From CAZYQW01 sp964649825 (GTDB lineage Bacteria; Planctomycetota; B15-G4; JADJEK01): a stretch of 64,000 nucleotides of DNA. A program made the translations under genes and the position numbers. The stretch spans positions 1 through 64,000 of the forward strand of contig CAZYQW010000116.1 of assembly GCA_964649825.1 (NCBI GenBank), read 5' to 3'. Shown here one piece after another: positions 24,509 to 32,907 of the stretch. The notes under the pieces are model-generated. The model was not told where the DNA came from. It did no database searches and saw only the letters and a list, made by a program, of their open reading frames with translations. Each line of letters begins with the position of its first letter. Positions within the stretch are counted from its first letter, which is position 1.

Positions 24509-25009
24509 ATGAAGCCATCGATCCAGCTCGACTCGAGCTCCCTGTCCGCCGTGACGAAGGAAACCCTGGTGCTGGGTTCGCTGCTCGAGACCGGCAAGGC
24601 GCACGCGCTCGTGGTGGAGGCGGATCCCGAGGTGCGCCTCGCGATCATGGTGCGACTCCTACGCGCCGGCTATCGCGTCAGCGTCGCGGCGAGCGGGCAC
24701 GAGGCGCTCACGTTCGCGCTGCGCTGCGAGCCCGGCGTGGTCCTCGTGAGCGCGTCGCTGGCCGGCCGCGGCGCGGAGCAGGTCCTCGACGGCTTGGTCG
24801 AATCGCCCGCGACTTCGCACCTCCGTGCGCTCGTCTACCAGACCCGGCATGACGCGCTCACGCCGCGCCACCTGGCGCGACATCCCGCCGTCTACGCGCT
24901 CGTGCACGGGATGGACGTGATGATGAGCGATCGGCTCCACCGCCTGATCGACGACTGCAGTCGAGAACCCGCCGGAGAACGCGAGGGTCGCGGGCCGCTC
25001 GAACGCTGA
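24509..25009 (+). CDS. Pseudo-receiver (response-regulator-like) protein
   Basis: The protein has 166 residues. Residues 33-150 match the CheY-like receiver fold: ALVVEADPEVRLAIMVRLLRAG (shown in part), then VAASGHEALTFAL and PGVVLVSASLAGRG. The position of the phospho-acceptor Asp is Ser81, and one of the two acidic-pocket residues is present (EAD). It should therefore not be phosphorylated in the normal way. It has no output domain. The ATG at 24509 is chosen because the upstream in-frame sequence is low-complexity. It is 200 bases downstream of the VWA-GTPase-Hsp70 cassette on the same strand, so a regulatory link is possible but not shown. Confidence 0.72.
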   Translation: MKPSIQLDSSSLSAVTKETLVLGSLLETGKAHALVVEADPEVRLAIMVRLLRAGYRVSVAASGHEALTFALRCEPGVVLVSASLAGRGAEQVLDGLVESPATSHLRALVYQTRHDALTPRHLARHPAVYALVHGMDVMMSDRLHRLIDDCSREPAGEREGRGPLER

Positions 25010-25168
25010 TTTCGTCTACGATGCCGGCGACTTCCCGCGTCCGTCCACGTCCTATTATCGAGGGCGCCCGGTGCATCGACTCGATCTCGAGGTCATCGAT
25101 TCGCAGGCCCGCGCGCGAGGCTCGTCGGCGCTCGCCGCCGGCGTCGTGCGTCGAAGCGAGGACGAACG

Positions 25169-25963
25169 ATGAGCCTCCTCGCGCGCCTCGACGAGCGCAC
25201 CCCGGCCGCGGCGCGCTCCCTGCCCGACTTCCTGATCATCGGCACGCAGAAGGGCGGCACCACGTCGCTCTTCCGCTACCTGTCCGATCATCCGCAGGTA
25301 GCGCCCGGGCGCAAGAAGGAGATTCGCTTCTTCGACAAGCGCTTCCATCGCGGCGTGGACTGGTATCGCGCACACTACCCGCCGCGGTGGCGTCGTCATC
25401 TGTATCGCGCCACGCGCGCGCGCCGTCTCGTCACCGGCGAGGCCACCCCGACCTACCTCTACTGGCCGGCGGCACCCGTCCGGGTGCGCGCGGTCGTGCC
25501 GAACGTCCGCCTCGTCGCGCTGCTGCGCGACCCGGTCGCCCGCGCGTACTCGCACTATCACCACGGCGTTCGGGCCGGCCGCGAGCCGCGGACGTTCGGC
25601 GTCGCCGTGGAGGAGGAGATCGAGGGGATCGAGCGCGGGGATCCTCCGGCGAAGTTCGCGTACGTCGCGAGGGGGCTCTACGCCCGGCAGCTCGAGCGGT
25701 GGTGGAGCGTGTTTCCGCGCGAGCAGCTCCAGATCCTGGCGTCGGAGGATCTCTACAAAGACCCGGATCGCGTGGTCGCCGACGTGTGCGGCTTCCTCGG
25801 AATCCGCCCGCCGGGCCCGGCCGGACGCCGGCGACGCGCGTACAACCGCCACCCGTACGAGCGCGCGGACGCCGCGACGTGGGACCGGTTGACGGAGTTC
25901 TTCCGCGACGAGAACCGGACGCTGTTCGAGCGGCTGGGACGAGAGTTCGCGTGGTCGCCGTGA
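25169..25963 (+). CDS. PAPS-dependent sulfotransferase
   Basis: The protein has 264 residues and transfers sulfate from 3'-phosphoadenosine-5'-phosphosulfate to an acceptor. The 5'-phosphosulfate loop is IIGTQKGGTTSL (Thr26-Thr32), at the usual distance from the N-terminus, and the 3'-phosphate motif is LLRDPVARAYSHY. These match the heparan-sulfate-type bacterial sulfotransferases that modify polysaccharides or lipids. GAGGA lies six bases before the ATG at 25169. It converges with the sulfatase-like gene only 27 bases away. The acceptor is unknown. Confidence 0.93.
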   Translation: MSLLARLDERTPAAARSLPDFLIIGTQKGGTTSLFRYLSDHPQVAPGRKKEIRFFDKRFHRGVDWYRAHYPPRWRRHLYRATRARRLVTGEATPTYLYWPAAPVRVRAVVPNVRLVALLRDPVARAYSHYHHGVRAGREPRTFGVAVEEEIEGIERGDPPAKFAYVARGLYARQLERWWSVFPREQLQILASEDLYKDPDRVVADVCGFLGIRPPGPAGRRRRAYNRHPYERADAATWDRLTEFFRDENRTLFERLGREFAWSP

Positions 25964-25990
25964 ACCAGCACTCGCAGCGCGTCCGCGCCC

Positions 25991-27961
25991 TCAACGGCCG
26001 AGGTAGCCGAGCTGGCGGAGCTCCTCGGCCACGGTCTCGTCCATGTCGTCCTCGGAGAAGTAGCGCGGCTCGACGCCGCGCGGCACGACGGCGGCCTCGA
26101 ACGCGAACAGCTCCGCGAGCAGGCGCTCGCAGACGTCTCGGTCGGTACGCGCCCGATTCTCGATCTCGGCCGGGTCTCGCGACAGGTCGTAGAGCTCGTG
26201 ACGCAGCTCGTAGTCGCGGATGTTCGATAGCGCGAGCGGCGCGCGCCGTCCCGGGAGGAGGAGGTTGGCCGGCGCGATGAGCTCGTCGATCGCCAGCCCC
26301 TTGGGATTGAAGATGAGCTTCCAGTCGCCCGATCGCACCCCGCGCGCCATCGTCTTGGGGTTGCCGCGCGCGACGAAGTAGACCGGGTCGTCGGTTCGCG
26401 GCGGGGCATCGGTCGCCAGCGCCCCCGCGAACGAGCGCCCCTCCACCGAAGGCGGGATCGGGACGCCGAGGAGCTCGAGGACGGTCGGCATCACGTCGAC
26501 GAGCGTCACCGGGTCGAATCGCCGTACGCCGGACGCGATGCCCGGCCCGCGCACGATCAACGGAACGTGGACCTGTTCCTCGTAGGGGAAGAGCCCGTGG
26601 TTGAAGTACGCGTAGTGCTCGGTCATCGACTCGCCGTGGTCGGCGGTGAACAGGACGAGGGTCGATTCGTCCAGGTCGAGCCGATCGAGCTCGGCGAGCA
26701 CGTCACGGATCGCGTCGTCCGTGTAGCGGATCTCTCCGTCGTAGTGGGAGACGTAGGCGTCGAGGTCGGTGCCGATCGACCGCATGTAGATCGCGCGATG
26801 GATGCCGTCGATGTAGTCGTCGTCGAGCACCGGCAGATCGGGAGCTCCGAGACGGTCGTCGAGCGCGTCTCCCTCGAACATCTTCACGTACGATCGCGGC
26901 GGCCGGTACGGGCTGTGAGGATCGATGAAGTGGAGGTAGGCGAAGAACCGCTCGCTCGCGTGTTTCTCGAGCCACGGGAGGAACGTGTCGCGCACGACCC
27001 GCGCGTCCTTGGTGTCGTCGCGCTTCTGCTCGGCCTTCGTGCGACGGAGCCCGTGGAACTCGTCGAACCCTTGGTCGAACCCGAAGACCTCCGTGATGTT
27101 CACGTTCGCGGCGACCCCGAACGTCGTGACGCCGTGGGCACCCAGCACCTCGGCGATGGTGAGGCGGTCGGGCGGGAGCTCGACGGACGTCCGGTGGATC
27201 TGATGCGTCCGCGGCCAGGTGCCCGTGAAGAGCGACGCCACGGCGGGGGACGTCTTCGGCTGCGGAGTCGCGGCGCGCTCGAAGAGCGTGCCCTCGCGCG
27301 CGAACCGGTCGATCGCCGGGCTCGTGGCGCGGCCGTAGCCGTAGCACCCGAGGTGATCGGCGCGCAGCGTGTCGACGAGGATGACGAGGACGTTGCGGAT
27401 CGGGACGGCCGGAGGTCGGGGGAGTCCGGCGGGCCGCACGTACGCCTCGTCGCGACCGGCCGCGATCGCGACGTCCGACACCGTGGTCCGCAGCCACCAA
27501 GGGAACGAGAGCCCGAGCAGGAGCGCCGCTCCGACCACTGCGTGGACCGCGGTCGGCAAGCGGCGGGCCTCCTCGCGCCGGCGGGCGGCGAGGAGGAGGA
27601 CCACGCAAAGCGCCAGCGCGATCGTCGCGAAGACGAGGGTCATCGCGCCGCGCGCGTCGTCGGCGTGGCGCAGCGCCTCGATCCCGACGAAGAGCGCCGG
27701 CGCGGCCGCCGCGGCGGGCCGCCCCAGCCCGGGACGAATCGCGGCGGCCGCCGTCGCCGCGGCGACCCCGACGAGCGCGGAGATCGGGAACGCCAGGACG
27801 ACCGCGAGGAGATAGCGGGCGTGCTCGGACGGCGTCAACGAGTCGAGGAGCGCGTTCGTGGTGGACGCGACGAGCGCGGCCTCGATCGCGTGGACGACGA
27901 ACGCACTCGCCATGGCCGTCGCGAGAAGGCGCGGAATCCGGGTGAGCAGGCTGTTTCCCAT
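25991..27961 (-). CDS. Membrane-anchored sulfatase / alkaline-phosphatase-superfamily hydrolase
   Basis: The protein has 656 residues. About five membrane helices fill residues 10-165, then a sulfatase domain follows with the metal site VILVDTLRADHLGCYGYG (Asp197), FTADHGES and HVPLIVRGPG. The position that carries formylglycine in true sulfatases (C/S-x-P-x-R) reads KTSPAVASLFTG, so a threonine (Thr237) stands at the nucleophile site. It therefore cannot be matured by formylglycine-generating enzyme and may be a phospho-transferase or hydrolase of the same superfamily, such as a polar-head-group transferase. The catalytic domain faces outward by topology. It ends in LRQLGYLGR, usual for this family in planctomycetes. 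Confidence 0.88.
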   Translation of the reverse strand: MGNSLLTRIPRLLATAMASAFVVHAIEAALVASTTNALLDSLTPSEHARYLLAVVLAFPISALVGVAAATAAAAIRPGLGRPAAAAAPALFVGIEALRHADDARGAMTLVFATIALALCVVLLLAARRREEARRLPTAVHAVVGAALLLGLSFPWWLRTTVSDVAIAAGRDEAYVRPAGLPRPPAVPIRNVLVILVDTLRADHLGCYGYGRATSPAIDRFAREGTLFERAATPQPKTSPAVASLFTGTWPRTHQIHRTSVELPPDRLTIAEVLGAHGVTTFGVAANVNITEVFGFDQGFDEFHGLRRTKAEQKRDDTKDARVVRDTFLPWLEKHASERFFAYLHFIDPHSPYRPPRSYVKMFEGDALDDRLGAPDLPVLDDDYIDGIHRAIYMRSIGTDLDAYVSHYDGEIRYTDDAIRDVLAELDRLDLDESTLVLFTADHGESMTEHYAYFNHGLFPYEEQVHVPLIVRGPGIASGVRRFDPVTLVDVMPTVLELLGVPIPPSVEGRSFAGALATDAPPRTDDPVYFVARGNPKTMARGVRSGDWKLIFNPKGLAIDELIAPANLLLPGRRAPLALSNIRDYELRHELYDLSRDPAEIENRARTDRDVCERLLAELFAFEAAVVPRGVEPRYFSEDDMDETVAEELRQLGYLGR

Positions 27962-28013
27962 CCGCCGAATCTTAAGAACGCCGAGCCGCGCGACCGAAGC
28001 GAAGTTCCGGCCG

Positions 28014-29660
28014 CTACGGACAGAACGTGACCTGGAGTCCGTTCGAGTGCTGGACGTTGCCGCCCACCCCGGGGTCCCGCGCGGCGAATTGATAGTACAA
28101 CGTCTGCCCGACCATCGGGGCGGCCACCGGGATCGCGAGCGCGGTGGTGCCCGACGCCGTCGTCGACGTGTAGTCGCGCATGAAGCCGGGTGGTCCGACC
28201 TGGATGGTGCCCCACGAGGTGACGTTGTTGCCGATCGATTGGCCGGAGAAGAGGACCGCGAACTCGCTCGGCTTGAACCCGGTGCCCGTCACCGAGAACG
28301 ACGAGCCGACCGAGGGGGTCCCGGTCCAGCCCATCTGCGCGAGCTGCCCGGTGGAGCCGACCTCGCCGAAGCCGTAGAGGCTCGGGGACGGGCAGGCGTT
28401 CGGGTCGAACCCGTCGATGAACGTCGCGCCGGCGCCGATCGGATCGAGGTGCGCCGCGACCTGGTTCCACTCCGACTGCAGACGCCCGTAGAAGTCGTCG
28501 AACGGGAACCCGCACGCCGCCGAGCCGCCCCAGAGCTGGCCGATGAAGCGGCCGTTGTCGTCGTAGAGCGGGCATCCGGACGACCCGGGTTCGGTGACGC
28601 CGAGGTCCCACTGGAAGATGCGCCAGTCGGTGCCGCTCTTGCCGGGAGCGTTGTTGTCGAAGCTGATCTTCTTCGGCTCGCCGCCTGGATGATGGATCGT
28701 CACCGAGTTGGGCGGGGTCGTGCCGGAACGGTTCCAGCCGGCGTAGTGGACGCCGTAGCTCGCCGGAATGCTCTCGGTGATCCGCACGAGCCGGTAGTCG
28801 ATCCCGGCGTCGGTCGCGAGCTGCACCGAGCCCTGCACCGTCTGGATCGGCGGCGACCCGGACCCGCAGTTGGGACGCTCGTAGTTGAAGTAGAAGATCG
28901 CGTTGTTCAGGCCGCCGCAGTGGTTCGCCGTGATGAAGAGCTGCGTGCCGTCATTGTTGGTGTTGTTCAGCAACGAACCCGTGCAGAGGAACCCGCTGCT
29001 CAGGATGCGCGCCACCGCACGGATCTGGTCGTCCCAGCCGTTGCCGGCCGGGCAATTGACGTCGACCTCGCAGTTGCCGAGGAACTGCGGGCTGTTCAGC
29101 CAGATCGTGACGTCTTGATACGCGTGCACCACCTGTCCCACCCGAAGGTCGGCGTGGAACTCCGCCCACGCCGGCTCGAGATACTCGACGATCGTGGTGT
29201 CGCCGCCGACGAGCCCGGTCGCGAACTGTCCGTTCTCCTTGTTGTTGAGCGCGTTGAACTGGCCGAGCACGGTGGCTCCATCGCGGCTGTAGGCGTAGAG
29301 CTCGCCGCCGTCGGGCAGGCGGTACTCCGAGAAGACGAGATTCAACGAGTAGGCGTCCCTCGACACGATCTGCAACCGCCAAAGCCGCGAGCCGTCGGCG
29401 AGCGTCTCCCAGACGCCGACCTCATCGATGTCGAGGTCCACCTCGATCGTCTCGCCGAACCGATACGGCGTGTTCTTGGGCGCGTTCATGTCCTGGATCA
29501 TGAGGACGCGCGCGTCGATCTGCGGCATCGTGACGGTCGCGAGCGGCTTCGTGAGCACGGTCGTGAAGCTCGGCGGGGTTCCGCCGTAGCTGAGCTGCGC
29601 GTGTCCGGTGGAAGCCGTCGCGAGCCACGCGGACACGACGAGGAGCAGGGAGGAGCGCAT
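28014..29660 (-). CDS. Secreted lysyl-endopeptidase-like serine protease with C-terminal sorting-type domain
   Basis: The protein has 548 residues. GGAG is seven bases before the ATG at 29660, and a signal peptide (LLLVVSAWLATASTGHA) follows. The trypsin-like triad is His247 (FITANHCGG), Asp288 (GIDYRLVRI) and Ser361 (EPGSSGCPLYDD); GSSGC in place of GDSGG is typical of the Achromobacter lysyl endopeptidase type. Residues 25-190 form a propeptide-like region with a strand-rich fold. From YGFGEVGSTGQLAQMG (about residue 425) the C-terminus is a beta domain ending in SNGLQVTFCP, related to the ends of the genes at 4509, 30853 and 57240. Cleavage specificity is not certain. Confidence 0.87.
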   Translation of the reverse strand: MRSSLLLVVSAWLATASTGHAQLSYGGTPPSFTTVLTKPLATVTMPQIDARVLMIQDMNAPKNTPYRFGETIEVDLDIDEVGVWETLADGSRLWRLQIVSRDAYSLNLVFSEYRLPDGGELYAYSRDGATVLGQFNALNNKENGQFATGLVGGDTTIVEYLEPAWAEFHADLRVGQVVHAYQDVTIWLNSPQFLGNCEVDVNCPAGNGWDDQIRAVARILSSGFLCTGSLLNNTNNDGTQLFITANHCGGLNNAIFYFNYERPNCGSGSPPIQTVQGSVQLATDAGIDYRLVRITESIPASYGVHYAGWNRSGTTPPNSVTIHHPGGEPKKISFDNNAPGKSGTDWRIFQWDLGVTEPGSSGCPLYDDNGRFIGQLWGGSAACGFPFDDFYGRLQSEWNQVAAHLDPIGAGATFIDGFDPNACPSPSLYGFGEVGSTGQLAQMGWTGTPSVGSSFSVTGTGFKPSEFAVLFSGQSIGNNVTSWGTIQVGPPGFMRDYTSTTASGTTALAIPVAAPMVGQTLYYQFAARDPGVGGNVQHSNGLQVTFCP

Positions 29661-29729
29661 GCGGGGACTCCAGAGATGAATGAGTTCAGGCGTTCGGGGA
29701 TTCGGGCTCGGGCTTGAACAGTGAGCGGA

Positions 29730-29735
29730 TTGTAG
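29730..29735 (-). promoter_or_regulatory. Candidate -10 box TACAAT (minus strand)
   Basis: Read on the minus strand, GACTACAATCCGC contains TACAAT 70 bases upstream of the protease start at 29660. The string CTACAATCCGC is shared with the promoter region of the gene at 4509. Confidence 0.4.
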
Positions 29736-29798
29736 TCCAATCTCGGGGCGCCTCGTTCGTCGGATCCCGTTCGATCTCGTTCGCTTGGAGCCGAGCCT

Positions 29799-30743
29799 AT
29801 GGATCGCCGCGTCTTTCTTGGTGGGATCACCGGGATCACCGGGATCACTGGATTCGCTGGGCTCACCGGAGCGGCCGCGCTGGCCGCCTCGAGCCGCGGC
29901 GCCCGGGCCGCCGGCCCGAACGACCCTCCGTTTCGGATCTCGCTCGCGCAATGGTCGCTGCATCGAGCGCTGCGTGGCAAGGAGATGGACCATCTCGACT
30001 TCGCGAAGGTCGCGAAGGACCGGTTCGGAATCGATGCGATCGAGTACGTCAACAGTTTCTTCAAGGACCGGGCGGTCGACTTCGACTACCTCGCGGAGAT
30101 GAAGCGCCGAGCGGCCGAGCACGGCGTCACCAGCCTCCTGATCATGATCGACGGCGAGGGCGATCTCGCGGACGAGGACGACGAGCGGAGGCGTCAGGCG
30201 GTCGAGAACCACTTCCGCTGGATCGCGGCGGCGCGGTTCCTCGGTTGTCACTCGATTCGCGTCAATGCGCGCGGGGGAGGCTCGCGCGACGACCAGATGC
30301 AGCGCGCGGCGGACTCGCTCCGCCGGCTGGGGAGGATCGGAGACGCCTATGGCATCGACGTGATCGTCGAGAACCACGGCGGCAACTCCTCCGACGGGTC
30401 GTGGCTTGCCGCGACGCTCGCGCGCGCCGCTCACCCTCGCGTCGGGTCGTTGCCGGACTTCGGCAACTTTCGGCTCGAGGGAGATCGTTGGTACGACCGC
30501 TATCAAGGGGTGAAGGAGCTGATGCCGTTCGCCCGGGCGGTCTCCGCGAAGTCGCAGGACTTCGACGCGGAAGGCGAAGAGGTCCACACCGACTATCGCC
30601 GCATGCTCGAGATCGTGACCGGCGCCGGCTACCACGGCTACGTCGGCATCGAGTACGAGGGGGACGCGCTCTCCGAGTCGGACGGCATCGCGGCCACGAA
30701 GCTCCTGCTCGAGCGGGTGCGAGCCGCGCTGGCGGGAACCTGA
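29799..30743 (+). CDS. Exported xylose-isomerase-like TIM barrel (sugar phosphate isomerase/epimerase family)
   Basis: The protein has 314 residues. It begins with a twin-arginine-like signal (MDRRVFLGG ... TGAAALAA), so it is probably exported folded. The mature domain starts at PFRISLAQWSLH and has the metal-ligand positions of the AP-endonuclease-2 / xylose-isomerase TIM barrel: Glu in VIVENHGG, Asp in SLPDFGNF and Glu in GIEYEGD. Family members isomerise or epimerise sugars and their derivatives with a divalent metal. The signal peptide contains GITGITGITG made by three 9-bp repeats. It converges with the FG-GAP gene across a strong hairpin. Confidence 0.88.
   Translation: MDRRVFLGGITGITGITGFAGLTGAAALAASSRGARAAGPNDPPFRISLAQWSLHRALRGKEMDHLDFAKVAKDRFGIDAIEYVNSFFKDRAVDFDYLAEMKRRAAEHGVTSLLIMIDGEGDLADEDDERRRQAVENHFRWIAAARFLGCHSIRVNARGGGSRDDQMQRAADSLRRLGRIGDAYGIDVIVENHGGNSSDGSWLAATLARAAHPRVGSLPDFGNFRLEGDRWYDRYQGVKELMPFARAVSAKSQDFDAEGEEVHTDYRRMLEIVTGAGYHGYVGIEYEGDALSESDGIAATKLLLERVRAALAGT
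29823..29849 (+). repeat. Three 9-bp tandem repeats in a signal-peptide coding region
   Basis: GGGATCACC, GGGATCACC and GGGATCACT follow one another and code Gly-Ile-Thr three times in the hydrophobic part of the Tat-like signal of the TIM-barrel protein. Confidence 0.8.
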
Positions 30744-30774
30744 CTCGGACGGGCTCCGGGGCGCCGAGACGAAG

Positions 30775-30809
30775 CACGCCCCGGCGCGAAGGGTCCGCGC
30801 CGGGGCGTG
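30775..30809. terminator. Perfect 14-bp stem-loop between convergent genes
   Basis: CACGCCCCGGCGCG (30775-30788) is the exact reverse complement of CGCGCCGGGGCGTG (30796-30809), with a 7-base loop AAGGGTC. It lies 32 bases past the stop of the TIM-barrel gene and 44 bases past that of the FG-GAP gene, as expected for a bidirectional terminator. No T-tract is present on either side. Confidence 0.6.
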
Positions 30810-30852
30810 AGCGGCGCGCATGGGGATCACGCGCGCGACGACGTCGATTCGC

Positions 30853-32640
30853 CTACGGCAGGAAGTCGATCCTCAGCGCGTTCGACAGACCGTAGCCCAT
30901 CGGCTGCGCGGCGTCGATCGTGACGAGTTGGATGTAGACCGAGGCCGGTCCGCTGCCGCCCGGCACGTTGACGCGGAAGTTGCCGAACTGGCCCAGCGGG
31001 GTCGGGAAGACCGAGAGCACCGGCAGCGGAACCACCGTGCCACCCAGGTCGAACACGAACGTCGGATTGCTCTGCGCCGAAAGGAACATGAACGCGAGGC
31101 TGTTCGGCGGCCCGTCGACGATGTCGAGCAGCGAGATTCCGCCCGACTGGAGCGGATCGCCGCAGAGCGTCATCTTGGCGATGCCGGGCCCGCCGAATCC
31201 GAGGTCGGGCTGGCAGATGGTGTTCGAGTCGTTGATCCAGACGAACGTGCCGCTGCACCGGCCGAGGACCATGTCGAGCAGCCCGTCGTTATCGATGTCG
31301 AAGATCGCGACGTCGTGCCCGCCGGTGAGGTCGGCCTCCTGGAGCCCGACCGCGCCGAGCCAGCCGTTGCCGGCCGACGTCTCGCGCTCCTCGCGCAACG
31401 TGATCTGCGCGCCCGGGGTTCCGCCCGGGTTGTGGTAGACGTGCGTGCGACGGGAGCAACCGCCGATGTCGACGTCGACGTCGGTGATCACGATGTCGTT
31501 CCAGCCGTCCTTGTCGAGGTCCGCGATCCAACTGTTGTTGCCGAACCCGTCGTCGCCACCGGCGAGGAACTGGAACGTCTTCGACGGCCCCCAGATCACG
31601 CGCCCGAGCGCGTCGTTGCCGGTGTTGTACAGGTAGCGATCAAGGCCGTCGTCCGACGCGACCACGTCGAGGCGGCCGTCGTTGTTGAGGTCGCCGATCG
31701 CCATGTGGTAGGCGGACCCGCCGTACACGCCCTGCAGGATGTTGAACGTGCCTGCCGCGGCCGGGTTGTTGTAGCGGACGTCGACCGGTCCGTTCTGGCT
31801 CTTGATGACGTCGTTGAAGCCGTCGCCGTTCACGTCGATGATGTAACCGGCCGTCCCGAAGTTCGAGGCGAGCATCGCCGGGGTCATCGCGGCCTGGCTT
31901 CCGTCGGAGAAGAACCCAAAGCCGTCGTTCAGCAGCAGGCGATCCTCGGCGTCGTTGTTGCCGCTGCCGCCGCCCGAGTCATAGTCGATGACGTAGAGGT
32001 CGAGGTCCGTGTCGTTGTCCACGTCTCCGGCGGTGATCCCGCACGCGTTCGCCGCGATCGGAAGTCCGGTGCCGAAGTGAAGGAACTGCGGAATGCGCGC
32101 GTCCTCGAAGCGCAGTCCGAGCCAGCCCGACCCCGGGTCGCCGAGGTTGTGGTAGATGCGCGGGTGGCTGATGTGCTTCGGGTCGCCGCCGCTGATCGCC
32201 GGCGCGGTCACCACGTCGTCCCATCCGTCCGCGTCGAGGTCCGCGACCTCGACGTCACGGTCGTTGGTCGGCGTCAAGAAGCCCATGTCGCCGGGCACGT
32301 CGGCCGCGACGGCGAAGGTGCTCGTCATGTCGGTCAGGACGCCGGCGTAGTTCATCAAGAGGACGTTGGTCCTCTTGCCCGACGTCGTCTGCGGCTGTTT
32401 GCGGACCACGACGAGGTCGGTGAAGCCGTTGTTGTCGAGGTCGCCCCACTTGAAGTCGACCTCGTGCGAGCCGTTCGAGATCGAGTCTGCGGGCACGGAC
32501 AGGTTCGTGCCCGTGGCGTTCTTGAACTCGAGCCACTTGTTGTTGAATCCCTGCGAGAGCGCATCGGGCGAGAGGAGAGCTGCCGTCAGGGCACACGTCA
32601 GGATCGTCGCGGAACCGGCGTTCGCGAAGCGGAGATGCAT
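30853..32640 (-). CDS. Secreted seven-repeat FG-GAP/VCBS beta-propeller protein
   Basis: The protein has 595 residues. GAGGAG lies about six bases before the ATG at 32640, and a signal peptide (ILTCALTAALLSPDALS) follows. Seven calcium-binding repeat loops are visible in order: DLDNNGFTDLVVV, DLDADGWDDVVTA, DVDNDTDLDLYVI, DVNGDGFNDVIKS, DLNNDGRLDVVAS, DLDKDGWNDIVIT and DIDNDGLLDMVLG. Together they would close a seven-bladed propeller of the integrin-alpha type. From GFGGPGIAKMTLCGDP the last 105 residues are a separate beta domain ending in SNALRIDFLP, shared in outline with three other secreted proteins here. It is probably a surface adhesion or binding protein. Confidence 0.88.
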   Translation of the reverse strand: MHLRFANAGSATILTCALTAALLSPDALSQGFNNKWLEFKNATGTNLSVPADSISNGSHEVDFKWGDLDNNGFTDLVVVRKQPQTTSGKRTNVLLMNYAGVLTDMTSTFAVAADVPGDMGFLTPTNDRDVEVADLDADGWDDVVTAPAISGGDPKHISHPRIYHNLGDPGSGWLGLRFEDARIPQFLHFGTGLPIAANACGITAGDVDNDTDLDLYVIDYDSGGGSGNNDAEDRLLLNDGFGFFSDGSQAAMTPAMLASNFGTAGYIIDVNGDGFNDVIKSQNGPVDVRYNNPAAAGTFNILQGVYGGSAYHMAIGDLNNDGRLDVVASDDGLDRYLYNTGNDALGRVIWGPSKTFQFLAGGDDGFGNNSWIADLDKDGWNDIVITDVDVDIGGCSRRTHVYHNPGGTPGAQITLREERETSAGNGWLGAVGLQEADLTGGHDVAIFDIDNDGLLDMVLGRCSGTFVWINDSNTICQPDLGFGGPGIAKMTLCGDPLQSGGISLLDIVDGPPNSLAFMFLSAQSNPTFVFDLGGTVVPLPVLSVFPTPLGQFGNFRVNVPGGSGPASVYIQLVTIDAAQPMGYGLSNALRIDFLP

Positions 32641-32796
32641 AAACGACTCCTCGATTGTGCTGATGGTTCTCGACACAGCGTCGCGACACGGGGGGCGTGC
32701 GAGGTCGAGAAAATCGGGGACAGAAAAGAGACCGAATCGTGGTACGGTATGCGACCTCACCGGTTTGGTAACCGTGATCCAGAATGAGAGTTGGAA

Positions 32797-32818
32797 CGTG
32801 TCCTTGGCGACGGACACG
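32797..32818. terminator. Short stem-loop downstream of the rRNA methyltransferase gene
   Basis: CGTGTCC (32797-32803) pairs with GGACACG (32812-32818) around an 8-base loop, 90 bases past the stop of the methyltransferase gene. A second smaller hairpin, CGGTT/AACCG, is at 32761-32774. Either could end transcription or lie in the leader of the FG-GAP gene. The rest of 32641-32907 shows nothing that I can name. Confidence 0.3.
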
Positions 32819-32907
32819 GGCGTTCAGTGTTGCCATCGCTCTTGGATTCGGGGCGCCGAAACGCGTCGTCTCCCTCGGTCGGACGCGATGTCCTCCCTTG
32901 CTTGCGG

